NCBI GenBank assembly: GCA_964635975.1
Contig: CAZWPO010000001.1
Location: 1 to 64,000, forward strand
Origin: UBA5314 sp964635975
GTDB lineage: Bacteria > Bacillota > Syntrophomonadia > Syntrophomonadales > Syntrophomonadaceae
DNA: 64,000 nt
Direction of reading: 5' to 3'
The notes beneath the pieces are model-generated. The model did not search any database. It saw only the letters and a program-made list of their open reading frames with translations, and was not told the origin of the DNA. Shown here one piece after another: positions 18,248 through 26,537 of the stretch. The position numbers were made by a program, and so were the translations under genes. Every line of letters begins with the position of its first letter. Position 1 is the first letter of the stretch.

Positions 18248-19330
18248 TTAAATCATTTCTCTATCTTTCTTTTTAAGCTCCTCGACAATCTCCCTCACTC
18301 TCTGCGTCTGGCTCATAGGGCAGATCATCAAGGCGTCGGGTGTATCGATTACGGCTACCTCCTCCATGCCAATTACGGCGATGAGTTTATGCTCCCCATG
18401 AATTAAACAGCCTTTGCTATCTACTACGATATGGTCGCCCCGGATGTAGTTGGCATCATCATTCTTAGGACTTACCTCATACAGGCTCTGCCAGCTCCCC
18501 ACATCACTCCAGCCAAAGCTAGCTTTTACTACATAGGCCTTATCTGTTTTCTCCATTACAGCATAGTCTATGGAATCAGGTTTACACTTATAATAAGCAT
18601 CTACTACTGATTGGTTGTTTCCTAGGTCATATGAAGCAAACGGCTCAAAAGTATTGGGGCAATGCTTCCTGGCCTCGCCGATGAGCGTGCCAACATGAAA
18701 GGCAAACATACCGCTGTTCCATAGATAGTTCCCGCTTTTCATGTATTCAATTGCCAACCCCCGGTCAGGTTTCTCAACAAATGCTTGTACGGGAAAGCAT
18801 TTGTTTTCCTGACTGGGATCTGCCTCTATCTTTATATATCCATAGCCTGTCTCAGGGTAATCAGGCGCGAAACCAAATGTTACTAGAAATCCTTTGCCGG
18901 CTTGTTCAATGCCTGATTGCAAGGCCTGTAAAAACACGTCTTCCAAAGTTATTACATGATCTGAAGGCAGAACCAGAATAATCGTATCATCACCGTATAG
19001 TTCCTGGCACATTCGCGCTCCCCAGAACACAGCCGGTGCTGTATTCTTTGCCTGGGGCTCTGCAAATATTCTGACAAAAAAAGGGCTTCCCATCAGCCCA
19101 CAACTTTCCTTTAACTCTTCGACTTGACAGCAAACCTGCTCATAGTACTGCTGTCCGGTTATAATCCACTGGTCTGAAGGTGGTACCAGTGGAAATAGAC
19201 GCTGGCAGGTATCTTGCAACAGAGTCCGTTCTCCAAATAACGGCAGAAATTGTTTGGGTGTTTTACTGCGGCTAAGCGGCCACAAACGAGTACCGGATCC
19301 TCCAGCCAGAATCAGAGCAATTACTTTCAT
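18248..19330 (-). CDS. manC: Mannose-1-phosphate guanylyltransferase
   Basis: The 360-residue enzyme makes GDP-mannose from GTP and mannose-1-phosphate. It shows LILAGGSGTRLWPLSRSKTPKQFL at the N-terminus, LPSDHVI, a GYGYIK segment and FVEKPD, which are diagnostic for the short ManC form without a phosphomannose isomerase domain. The last part, SFGWSDVGSWQSLYE, is also typical. It points towards the dehydratase/nucleotidyltransferase pair and converges with it, with stop codons four bases apart and no visible terminator between. GDP-mannose could feed mannosyl residues of the surface polymer or protein glycosylation. Confidence 0.92.
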   Translation of the reverse strand: MKVIALILAGGSGTRLWPLSRSKTPKQFLPLFGERTLLQDTCQRLFPLVPPSDQWIITGQQYYEQVCCQVEELKESCGLMGSPFFVRIFAEPQAKNTAPAVFWGARMCQELYGDDTIILVLPSDHVITLEDVFLQALQSGIEQAGKGFLVTFGFAPDYPETGYGYIKIEADPSQENKCFPVQAFVEKPDRGLAIEYMKSGNYLWNSGMFAFHVGTLIGEARKHCPNTFEPFASYDLGNNQSVVDAYYKCKPDSIDYAVMEKTDKAYVVKASFGWSDVGSWQSLYEVSPKNDDANYIRGDHIVVDSKGCLIHGEHKLIAVIGMEEVAVIDTPDALMICPMSQTQRVREIVEELKKKDREMI

Positions 19331-19535
19331 CTCTCAACAATCCTTTTCAAGAAATGATCATGCTGCGATTTTTACGGTTCCAAACAATGATTGTTGCTAA
19401 CTTGTTATTCCATTGTAATATATTCCGATACCGATAACTATCGTTTCTATATACATCGTTAATAAATGATATTGCCAGAAAGTCAAATAAACCGAGACGC
19501 CTCGGTTTACTTGGACAGTTATTCTGATATTGGTT
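19331..19535. other. Intergenic region between manC and pnp
   Basis: It contains the upstream region of manC and, at 19489-19508, the pnp terminator listed separately. A short dyad GATACCGATAACTATCG near 19429-19445 may be part of the manC control region. No gene is seen. Confidence 0.35.
19478..19508 (-). terminator. Rho-independent terminator after pnp
   Basis: AAACCGAG at 19489-19496 and CTCGGTTT at 19501-19508 form a perfect 8-bp stem with a 4-base loop. On the minus strand it is followed by TTTATTTGACTTT, a T-rich tail. It lies 28 bases after the pnp stop codon and closes the housekeeping block on this side. Confidence 0.75.
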
Positions 19536-21647
19536 TTATTCTGAAGCTTTGCTTGTATTCTTCAAGACTGCTTTGCGGGAGAGATTTACCCGGCCCTGAC
19601 GATCAATCTCAGTCACTTTTACCAGAATCTGATCGCCCAGATTGACAACATCAGTAACTTTATTTACCCGGTTCTCGGCCAGTTGCGAAATATGAACCAT
19701 GCCCTCTTTGCCGTTGGAACCTAAGACTCCGGGAATGATCTCAACAAATGCTCCAAAGTCCATGATCCTTTTGACCGTACCCATGTAGGTTTTCCCGACT
19801 TCAACCTCGGCTACGATGGCTTCGATCAAAGACTTGGCTTTTTGAGCAGCTTCCTGGTCGGTAGCCATGATGAATAGGCTGCCATCATCTTCTATATCGA
19901 TCTTACAACCAGTTTCATCCACGATTTTATGGATTACCTTGCCACCCGGCCCGATAACCTCGCGGATTTTGTCGGGGTGGATCTGCATCCGCAAAAGACG
20001 CGGCGCATAGGGAGAAAGCTCGGTATTTGGTTTGTCAATGGCTTCCATCATCTTGCCCATGATAAACATGCGGCCTTCCTTGGCCTGTTTCAATGCGGCC
20101 TCTACTATCGCACGGTTTACGCCGGTTATCTTTATATCCATTTGCACCGCTGTAACGCCTACTTCTGTTCCGGCCAGTTTGAAGTCCATATCACCCATGC
20201 CGTCTTCGATACCCTGAATATCGCTTAGTATAGCAAAACCATCTTCACCGACGACCAGGCCCATAGCTATCCCGGAAACGGGACGCTTTATAGGCACTCC
20301 AGCATGCATCAATGCCAGGGAACTTCCGCAGACACTTCCCATGGAACTGGAACCGTTGGATTCCAATACTTCCGATACTACACGAATAGTATACGGGAAC
20401 TCTTCTTCTCTGGGTAGGACTGCCAGTAAAGCTCTTTCGGCCAGGGCTCCATGCCCTATTTCACGACGGCCAGGTCCCCGCATAGGTTTGACCTCTCCGG
20501 TGCTGTAGGGCGGAAAATTGTAGTGGTGGATATAGCGCTTTTTATCTTCAATGCCCAGGCCATCCAATAGTTGATCTTCACTCAAGGAACCGAGAGTAGC
20601 TACCGAGAGCACTTGGGTCTGACCACGGGTAAATAATCCCGAGCCATGCGGACGCGGTAGGAATCCGACTTCGCAGCTAACCGGTCTGATCTCGGTTAGT
20701 GAACGGCCGTCAACTCGATCGCCGTCTTCTAGAATCATTTTGCGTACTACTTCTTTAGTCATCTTGTCGATGAGCGCGCTAATTAGTTTCATGTCATCAG
20801 GATACAGTTCTTCGAAATGAAGTAGTATAGCGCCTCTTGCTTCATCCATCTGGTCTTCCCGTAGTTTCTTGTCCGGGTTGCGCACGGCCATATCTAGCTG
20901 AGGTATGGAGAACTCCCTGACCTCCTGCTCAATAGCCGGATCAAGGCTCACTACCTGTACTTCCACCTTGGGTTTACCCAGTTCCTGATAGATTGTCTCC
21001 TGGAAGGCTACTATTTTCTTTATCTCATCATGAGCAAAGAATATTGCCTCCAGCATCTTTTCTTCCGGAACTTCATGGGCGCTTCCCTCCACCATCATGA
21101 TGGCATCTTTGGTTCCTGCCACTACAACGTGCATGGTGCTCGCATGATACTGTTCTACAGTCGGATTAATAAGGAGCTGTCCATCCACCATACCAACTAC
21201 TACGGCTGCTACAGGGCCCGCAAAAGGAATATCGGAAACGCCCAGAGCCACTGACGCACCGATAGTGGCAGTAACGTCAGGTGGATTGTTTTTGTCTACT
21301 GACATTATAGTAGCGACTACATGCAGATCGGCTTTATAGCCTTTAGGGAATAGCGGACGGATAGGCCTGTCTATTTGGCGGGCTGAGAGAGTTGCAATTT
21401 CTGTAGCCCGGCCTTCCCGTTTGATAAAACCGCCTGGTATTTTTCCAGCTGCATACTGCTTTTCTTCATAGTCAACAGTAAGCGGAAAAAAATCCAACCC
21501 TTCCCGTGCTTTGGCAGCTGTAGCGGTAACCAGTACGACTGTATCACCATACCTCACCAGCGCAGCACCATTAGCTTGTTTGGCTACCTGCCCCACTTCA
21601 ATAATCAAAGGTCTTCCAGCGACTTCTGTCTGATACTTGCGAAGAAT
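19536..21647 (-). CDS. pnp: Polynucleotide phosphorylase, apparently starting at ATT
   Basis: PNPase degrades RNA phosphorolytically from the 3' end as a trimer. Two RNase PH domains flank a helical linker, and the C-terminus carries KH (IREVIGPGGKVIHKI) and S1 (VGKTYMGTVKRIMDFGAFVEI) RNA-binding domains. The first standard start, TTG at 21608, would cut off the conserved beginning: the frame reads ILRKYQTEVAGRPLIIEVGQ, where AGRPL and IE.G are family-conserved. Upstream of that TTG there is no in-frame ATG, GTG or TTG before a stop. AAAGGAGG lies seven bases before an ATT at 21645-21647, so ATT is my choice, giving about 703 residues. rpsO is immediately upstream. Confidence 0.93.
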   Translation of the reverse strand: MLRKYQTEVAGRPLIIEVGQVAKQANGAALVRYGDTVVLVTATAAKAREGLDFFPLTVDYEEKQYAAGKIPGGFIKREGRATEIATLSARQIDRPIRPLFPKGYKADLHVVATIMSVDKNNPPDVTATIGASVALGVSDIPFAGPVAAVVVGMVDGQLLINPTVEQYHASTMHVVVAGTKDAIMMVEGSAHEVPEEKMLEAIFFAHDEIKKIVAFQETIYQELGKPKVEVQVVSLDPAIEQEVREFSIPQLDMAVRNPDKKLREDQMDEARGAILLHFEELYPDDMKLISALIDKMTKEVVRKMILEDGDRVDGRSLTEIRPVSCEVGFLPRPHGSGLFTRGQTQVLSVATLGSLSEDQLLDGLGIEDKKRYIHHYNFPPYSTGEVKPMRGPGRREIGHGALAERALLAVLPREEEFPYTIRVVSEVLESNGSSSMGSVCGSSLALMHAGVPIKRPVSGIAMGLVVGEDGFAILSDIQGIEDGMGDMDFKLAGTEVGVTAVQMDIKITGVNRAIVEAALKQAKEGRMFIMGKMMEAIDKPNTELSPYAPRLLRMQIHPDKIREVIGPGGKVIHKIVDETGCKIDIEDDGSLFIMATDQEAAQKAKSLIEAIVAEVEVGKTYMGTVKRIMDFGAFVEIIPGVLGSNGKEGMVHISQLAENRVNKVTDVVNLGDQILVKVTEIDRQGRVNLSRKAVLKNTSKASE

Positions 21648-21697
21648 ATTTATTCCTCCTTTCGTAAGTGATTAAAGATACAATTCGTAAAGGCGCT

Positions 21698-21750
21698 TGA
21701 AAAGCCCGTGATTGAGGCGTACCGAAGTACGTTGATGAACGGGCTTTTCA
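21698..21750 (-). promoter_or_regulatory. Long pnp leader hairpin with UUCG tetraloop
   Basis: TGAAAAGCCCGT at 21698-21709 pairs perfectly with ACGGGCTTTTCA at 21739-21750. Inside is a second stem, CGTAC/GTACG, closing C(UUCG)G when read on the minus strand. It lies between rpsO and pnp, where Escherichia coli has an RNase III site used in pnp autoregulation. Whether this hairpin is a processing site, a terminator of rpsO or both is inference; no T-tract follows. Confidence 0.6.
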
Positions 21751-21799
21751 GAAACGCAGATATTCGCTTTTTTCGACGGTCTGAAGCGGTTTACCGCCC

Positions 21800-22069
21800 C
21801 TATCTGCGTAAACCGAGTCGGGTAACAATCGTCCGGTAGCGCTCGAAGTCTTTCTTCTTAAGGTAATCCAGAAGAGAACGGCGTTGTCCAACCATCTTCA
21901 GCAAGCCGCGCCTGGAATGATGGTCTTTTTTGTTAGCCTTTAAATGCTCGTTCAGATAGTTTATTCTTTCGGTAAGGATAGCTATCTGAACTTCCGGAGA
22001 TCCTGTATCGTTCTCATGGATCTGAAATCCCTTGATCAGCTCTTCCTTTTTCTCATTAGTAAGCGCCAA
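21800..22069 (-). CDS. rpsO: 30S ribosomal protein S15
   Basis: The 89-residue primary rRNA-binding protein binds the central domain of 16S rRNA. TNEKKEELIKGFQIHENDTGSPEVQIA at the N-terminus, HLKANKKDHHSRRGLL and RRSLLDYLKKKD in the middle are diagnostic. The start is TTG after GGAGGTG. Length is the standard 89 residues. pnp follows, as in most bacteria, while an unrelated dehydrogenase gene separates it from ribF. Confidence 0.97.
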   Translation of the reverse strand: MALTNEKKEELIKGFQIHENDTGSPEVQIAILTERINYLNEHLKANKKDHHSRRGLLKMVGQRRSLLDYLKKKDFERYRTIVTRLGLRR

Positions 22070-22185
22070 GTCTTCACCTCCTATTCATAATTAATCGCCA
22101 CAAACCAAGGTTAGCGCCGGAGAAATCGCTGACCTGAGCCTGTGGTTCCCTGAAGAGTTGCCGCTTCTTTAGAGCGGTTCCCTTT
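22070..22185 (-). promoter_or_regulatory. Structured rpsO leader, candidate S15 autoregulatory RNA
   Basis: On the minus strand the leader holds a hairpin CCGCT/AGCGG (22161-22177) followed by a larger branched element. CCACA (22141-22145) pairs with TGTGG (22098-22102) and encloses an inner helix, GGTCAGCG (22127-22134) with CGCTAACC (22109-22116), with one mismatch. The element ends just before the ribosome binding site. S15 is known to repress its own mRNA through varied leader structures in several phyla, so this is a reasonable candidate, not a proven one. Confidence 0.45.
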
Positions 22186-22496
22186 TTTGCCTTATAATAA
22201 TCAAAGGCACTCATGTCTCCTATTGCATGATATATTCCTGGCTATACTACCATTATATATTCTGACAGTTATAGCTGTTTTTATACCGCACTCAGGATAA
22301 CAAGGTACATTGTAGCATATTCATCCCCTATTTGTAAGTACTTTCAGTAGAATAAAAGTTCGGATCGACGCTAGGAGGATTATTTCTACTCCTCAATAAG
22401 CTCTTAAAACTTGTCTGATTCAAATAGAGGGTAAAAGGTACTTTGAGTTTAAATATATATGTTATTGGATATATGCTTTTTACAGGAGGAGCGTTA
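22186..22496. other. Divergent intergenic region between rpsO and the Ldh2-family gene
   Basis: It must contain the rpsO promoter (minus) and the dehydrogenase promoter (plus). Several AT-rich boxes exist, for example TATATAAT on the minus strand near 22255, but none has a well-placed -35 partner that I trust. An open frame here on the minus strand (22328-22642) is not gene-like. Confidence 0.35.
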
Positions 22497-23615
22497 ATGG
22501 AAAATACTAAAGATACAGTAGTATACATTGATCTTGATCTGCTGGAGAATTTCATGGCCGATGTCTTGAAAGGAGCAGGTGTACCCGATGAGGATGCCAA
22601 AATATGCGCCGATGTACTAATAAGCTCGGATAGGTTGGGCATAGAATCGCATGGTATAGGGCGGTTAAAACCGATCTATTATGATCGTATAAAACTTGGG
22701 ATTTTAAATCCCAGGACTAATTTTGAAGTGATAAGGGAAGGGCCTACAACCGCCGTGGTCGACGGCCATAATGGAATGGGACATGTAATAGGCTACCGCT
22801 CTATGACCATGGCGATAGAGAAAGCTCGCCAGTTCGGCATGGGGATGGTTGCAGTCAGAAACTCGTCGCATTATGGGATTGCTGGTTACTACGCGATGAT
22901 GGCTGCCAGTGAAGGAATGATAGGTATCACAGGTACCAATGCACGACCGTCGGTAGCGCCTACTTTTGGCGTAGAAAACATGCTGGGTACCAATCCCTTG
23001 ACCTTCGGGATGCCTACAGATGAAGATTTTCCCTTTCTTCTGGACTGCGCCACATCTGTAACCCAACGCGGTAAAATTGAGGTTTATGACCGGGCTGACA
23101 AAAATTTACCCTCGGGATGGGTTATTGACGTTGATGGTAAAACCAGAACTGATACTAAGCAAATCTTACTGGACCTGGTGTCAGGTAATGCTGCTCTTAC
23201 GCCGCTGGGAGGACCAGGGGAAGATAACGCCGGTTACAAAGGGTATGGATACTGTACGGTAGTTGAGATATTATCAGCCGCGCTACAGGGTGGACAGTTC
23301 TTAAAAGCGCTTAGCGGGTATGACACTCAGGGGAATCCCCGCCCCTACAGCCTGGGACATTTCTTCATCGCTATTGACATAGAAGCCTTTACCGAGCTGT
23401 CTGAGTTCAAAAAAGTGAGTGGGGATATACTGCGCAGCCTGAGATCTTCGCGCAAATCACCGGGCTATGAACGCATCTATACAGCTGGAGAAAAGGAATA
23501 TCTAAACTCACTCGATGTATTGAAAAATGGCGTCCCTGTTAACCAGGTTTTGCAGCGGCAGATGAGGCAGTTGGTAAATGAGCTTGGTATGGATCAATAT
23601 CATTTCGATTTTTAG
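22497..23615 (+). CDS. Ldh2-family (type 2) malate/L-lactate dehydrogenase
   Basis: The 372-residue NAD(P)-dependent oxidoreductase belongs to the malate / L-lactate / sulfolactate / ureidoglycolate dehydrogenase family, unrelated to classic Rossmann LDH. Visible family segments are SDRLGIESHGIGRL near the N-terminus, VDGHNGMGHVIG, VRNSSHYGIAGYYAMMA, with the catalytic-site histidine, and TNARPSVAPTFG followed by LGTNPLTFGMP. GYKGYGYCTVVEILS closes the cofactor region. ATG 22497 follows AGGAGGAGC; an in-frame start 54 bases upstream is less likely. It is a single gene on the plus strand inside a minus-strand ribosomal block. Which 2-hydroxyacid it uses cannot be told. Confidence 0.88.
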   Translation: MENTKDTVVYIDLDLLENFMADVLKGAGVPDEDAKICADVLISSDRLGIESHGIGRLKPIYYDRIKLGILNPRTNFEVIREGPTTAVVDGHNGMGHVIGYRSMTMAIEKARQFGMGMVAVRNSSHYGIAGYYAMMAASEGMIGITGTNARPSVAPTFGVENMLGTNPLTFGMPTDEDFPFLLDCATSVTQRGKIEVYDRADKNLPSGWVIDVDGKTRTDTKQILLDLVSGNAALTPLGGPGEDNAGYKGYGYCTVVEILSAALQGGQFLKALSGYDTQGNPRPYSLGHFFIAIDIEAFTELSEFKKVSGDILRSLRSSRKSPGYERIYTAGEKEYLNSLDVLKNGVPVNQVLQRQMRQLVNELGMDQYHFDF

Positions 23616-23689
23616 GGCTTCTAAGGAAGCTGCGATGATCTGTTATCGATAACGCAACTAATCAGCATTCGCCTTTTTTATCGTCTGAG

Positions 23690-23711
23690 GGCTGGGATAA
23701 AGACCCCAGCC
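23690..23711. terminator. Bidirectional terminator between the Ldh2-family gene and ribF
   Basis: GGCTGGG at 23690-23696 pairs with CCCAGCC at 23705-23711 around an 8-base loop. It is followed on the plus strand by TCTTTAATT. It lies between two convergent genes, 75 bases after the dehydrogenase stop and 10 before the ribF stop, so it may serve both. The tail is only moderately T-rich. A perfect palindrome, GTTATCGATAAC, lies at 23642-23653. Confidence 0.6.
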
Positions 23712-23720
23712 TCTTTAATT

Positions 23721-24659
23721 CTAACTAAAGTTCTCCAGATAATCTCTTGCTTCGGTTCTGTCTTTCTTTATCTGCTTTACCAGATCTTCCACAGAGTCAA
23801 ATTTTTCTTCCCCTCGGAGCCGTTTCAAAAAAGTCAAGCGCAGGTTTCTTCCGTATATATCACCGTCAAAGCCGATGATATGTGCTTCGATAGATACAGG
23901 ATAGTCGTTTTCATGAAAAGTTGGTTTGCGCCCTATATTAACTACACAAGGCCACTCCAGCCCCCCGAAGGTAGCCCGGGCTGCATAAACACCTGTGGCC
24001 GGGACATTGATATCACCATCAACTTGCAGGTTAGCAGTAGGAATGCCAATAGTTCTACCTCTCCCTTCTCCCCAGGCTACGCTGCCCTCCAGGAAGGGGT
24101 AATAACCCAGCAGCCTGAAAGCCTTTTCTACGTTGCCTTCGTCCAGGCAGGTTCGAACCAAAGTACTTGAAACTAGCTCCCCTTCTATTGTAACCGGCGA
24201 AATTATATGTACTAAAAAACCGTGTTTTTCTCCAAAAGCCTGCAGCATTTCGGGGGTACCGGCTCCTTTATGCCCAAAAGAATAGTTAAAACCCACAAAC
24301 ACTTCTTGAACATGAAGCCTTTCTAAAAGCACTTTTTGCACGAATTCTTCTGGACTCCAACGCGCCATCTCCAGGTTAAACGAGTGATATATCAACAAGT
24401 CCATGCCCAGTTCTCTCAAAAGCTCAGCCTTCTGTTCAGCTTTAACCAGGAGTTTGGGAGCCCTGCCAGGAGTTAATATGTTGGATGGGTGAGGCTCAAA
24501 AATGAAAGCCGCTGCGGTGCCATGTGCCATCCGTGCTCTTTCCAGTAATGTAGATATGAGTTTCTTATGCCCCCAGTGCACTCCGTCAAAATTGCCCAGT
24601 GCTAAGAACAATGGCCTCTGTCCGCTTGTGTAGTTTTCGACTTCTCTAATTACCTGCAT
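23721..24659 (-). CDS. ribF: Bifunctional riboflavin kinase / FMN adenylyltransferase
   Basis: The 312-residue enzyme turns riboflavin into FMN and FAD. The N-terminal adenylyltransferase domain has LALGNFDGVHWGHKKLI (nucleotidyltransferase HIGH-like motif), and SSTLVRTCLDEGNVEKAFRLLGY links to the C-terminal kinase domain, which starts with GEGRGRTIGIPTANL. VNIGRKPTFHEN and FLKRLRGEEKF are also conserved. It is 3 bases downstream of truB and belongs to the same transcript, as in many Firmicutes. Confidence 0.95.
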   Translation of the reverse strand: MQVIREVENYTSGQRPLFLALGNFDGVHWGHKKLISTLLERARMAHGTAAAFIFEPHPSNILTPGRAPKLLVKAEQKAELLRELGMDLLIYHSFNLEMARWSPEEFVQKVLLERLHVQEVFVGFNYSFGHKGAGTPEMLQAFGEKHGFLVHIISPVTIEGELVSSTLVRTCLDEGNVEKAFRLLGYYPFLEGSVAWGEGRGRTIGIPTANLQVDGDINVPATGVYAARATFGGLEWPCVVNIGRKPTFHENDYPVSIEAHIIGFDGDIYGRNLRLTFLKRLRGEEKFDSVEDLVKQIKKDRTEARDYLENFS

Positions 24660-24662
24660 TAG

Positions 24663-25568
24663 CTAAACTCCATTCTCAAAGCTAAGTACTCGCTGGGGTT
24701 TCAGCAGCATTCTGCCAGTTTCACCTTCAAGCAAAGCCATTCCCAGAAAACCCCCCCCGCTGCCATATACCTTCACCAATCCTCCAGGATGGTCACTAAT
24801 GATGTCTATTGGTCGACCGTTTCTCCAATATTTCTCCGCCCCATCCGGGAGTACCTGCTCCGGATAGTTGATCAGCGGGTAATCGATTGGGAGCAACAGG
24901 TTTTTTAAATCTCTTATATTTTTCTGAATTATATCCAGCGAAACCGCTTCCTCAATCCTAAATGGACCTGATCGGGTGCGCAGAAGTTGGCTCATCAGTG
25001 CCCCGGTGCCCATCTTCCCGCCTATGTCATGGCAGAGGGTCCTAATATAAGTTCCTTTAGAACATTCAACTTGCAGTACTATCCGGGGAAGGCTGCCTGT
25101 TAAGTCAATACTCAAAATTTCGATTTTATATATGTCAACTTTACGGGCCGATCGCTCAACGCTCAAACCTTGCCGGGCAAGCTCGTAGAGACGCTTGCCC
25201 ATGTGGTGCACAGCTGAGTGCATAGGAGGAATTTGCTCTATTCTACCCACAAAAGAGCTAATAACCTGCCGCAAATCAGACTCCTGAAAGTCGCTTAGCC
25301 AGGTATTTTCCACGCGACCCCAGGCATCCTGAGTGTCAGATATCGCTCCCATGGTCATAGTGGCTGTATATTGCTTTACATGATCATCAATGTAATGTAT
25401 TAATCGGCTGGCATGTCCAATAGCCAGGGGCAGAACTCCTCCAGCCATGGGATCCAGTGTTCCCAAATGCCCAATTTTATGTTTCCTTGGCAAGCAGGGC
25501 TTAAGTACCCTTATTACGTCAAAGGAAGTTATACCAGGTGGCTTGTTGATATTAATAAAGCCGTGCAA
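24663..25568 (-). CDS. truB: tRNA pseudouridine(55) synthase
   Basis: The 301-residue enzyme makes the pseudouridine of the T-loop in nearly all tRNAs. GFININKPPGITSFDVI opens the protein and KIGHLGTLDPMAGGVLPLAIG carries the catalytic aspartate. YTATMTMGAISDTQD, QIPPMHSAVHHMGKRLYELAR and CSKGTYIRTLCHDIG are further family blocks. It follows the DHH-family gene by 3 bases and precedes ribF by 3, so translation is probably coupled. Confidence 0.96.
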   Translation of the reverse strand: MHGFININKPPGITSFDVIRVLKPCLPRKHKIGHLGTLDPMAGGVLPLAIGHASRLIHYIDDHVKQYTATMTMGAISDTQDAWGRVENTWLSDFQESDLRQVISSFVGRIEQIPPMHSAVHHMGKRLYELARQGLSVERSARKVDIYKIEILSIDLTGSLPRIVLQVECSKGTYIRTLCHDIGGKMGTGALMSQLLRTRSGPFRIEEAVSLDIIQKNIRDLKNLLLPIDYPLINYPEQVLPDGAEKYWRNGRPIDIISDHPGGLVKVYGSGGGFLGMALLEGETGRMLLKPQRVLSFENGV

Positions 25569-25571
25569 GCC

Positions 25572-26537
25572 CTACATCACTTCCTTGACCCTTTTTATAA
25601 TCATTTCCTTGACATCGGTAAGCGATCCTGCAACCGTCGCTCCAGCCGCCTGTCGATGTCCGCCGCCCCCCCATGTGCCAGCCAGTTCTGCTACATCAAC
25701 TTTCCCACGAGAACGCAGTCCGATTTTCACCTGGCCTGGAGCGATTTCCCGCAGCAATACCCCAACTTCAACTCCTTGGACCATGCGGGCATAATTAATC
25801 AAGCCCTCTGGATGTACATCCAACGCGTCTATTGCAGCGATTTGGGCATAGGGAAGGATTATCCAACCTATCCTCCCATCCAAGCTGAAATCCAAACCCT
25901 GTAAGGCAGCTTTTATGAGCATCATTTCTGTGCGGCTCTTGGACTCAAAGAGATTAATGCGGGCTTGATTTACATCGACTCCACAATGGAGCAGTTCCGC
26001 TGCCAGTCTTAGTACCTGGCTGGTGGTGTTGCCATTTAGAAAGCCGCCCGTATCCATTAGCAGGGCGGCATATACTGCTTCAGCTATATCTTTTCCCAGC
26101 GGGGCTTTCATGGCGGTGAGAATCTGCCACACAATCTCCCCGGTAGCAGCCGCTTTCTCATCCACATAATTGTAGTCAGCGAATAGATTATTGCTGGCAT
26201 GATGATCGATATTGATGCTGGGCAATTTCATCTCGGACACCAGCATCCTCACTTCCTGATTAACACGATCCAGATCTGAACAATCGAGATAAACCAGACC
26301 ATAAAACTCGCTGCCGATATTGCTAAGCGTCTTGATAAAATCTATGCCCTGCAGATAGTTGTAGTTAGCCGGCAGCGCTTCACCCAAAAGAATTTCGGTT
26401 TTCTTACCCAGGCCGGTAAGCCCAAGAGCCAGCCCCAATAGAGAACCTATACAGTCGCCATCGGGAATTTTGTGGCCGATCAGGAGCCACTTTTCCTTAC
26501 TTTCCAATTGCCGGGCAATTTCTTCGATACTATTCAT
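25572..26537 (-). CDS. nrnA: DHH-family oligoribonuclease / pAp phosphatase (NrnA)
   Basis: NrnA degrades short oligoribonucleotides and dephosphorylates pAp. The DHH domain supplies the metal ligands: GHKIPDGDCIGSLLGL, VYLDCSDLD, INIDHHASNN and LLMDTGGFLNG. The C-terminal DHHA1 domain has GGGGHRQAAGA, the substrate-binding motif. ATG 26537 follows AAGAAGGA and overlaps the rbfA stop by 8 bases; a start 24 bases upstream is possible. This position between rbfA and truB is common in Clostridia. Together with pnp in this window it covers the end stages of RNA decay. Confidence 0.9.
   Translation of the reverse strand: MNSIEEIARQLESKEKWLLIGHKIPDGDCIGSLLGLALGLTGLGKKTEILLGEALPANYNYLQGIDFIKTLSNIGSEFYGLVYLDCSDLDRVNQEVRMLVSEMKLPSINIDHHASNNLFADYNYVDEKAAATGEIVWQILTAMKAPLGKDIAEAVYAALLMDTGGFLNGNTTSQVLRLAAELLHCGVDVNQARINLFESKSRTEMMLIKAALQGLDFSLDGRIGWIILPYAQIAAIDALDVHPEGLINYARMVQGVEVGVLLREIAPGQVKIGLRSRGKVDVAELAGTWGGGGHRQAAGATVAGSLTDVKEMIIKRVKEVM

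Noticed and set aside
22328..22642. Minus-strand open frame of 104 codons upstream of the Ldh2-family gene
   Set aside because: It overlaps the start of the dehydrogenase gene on the other strand, has no ribosome binding site and unremarkable composition.
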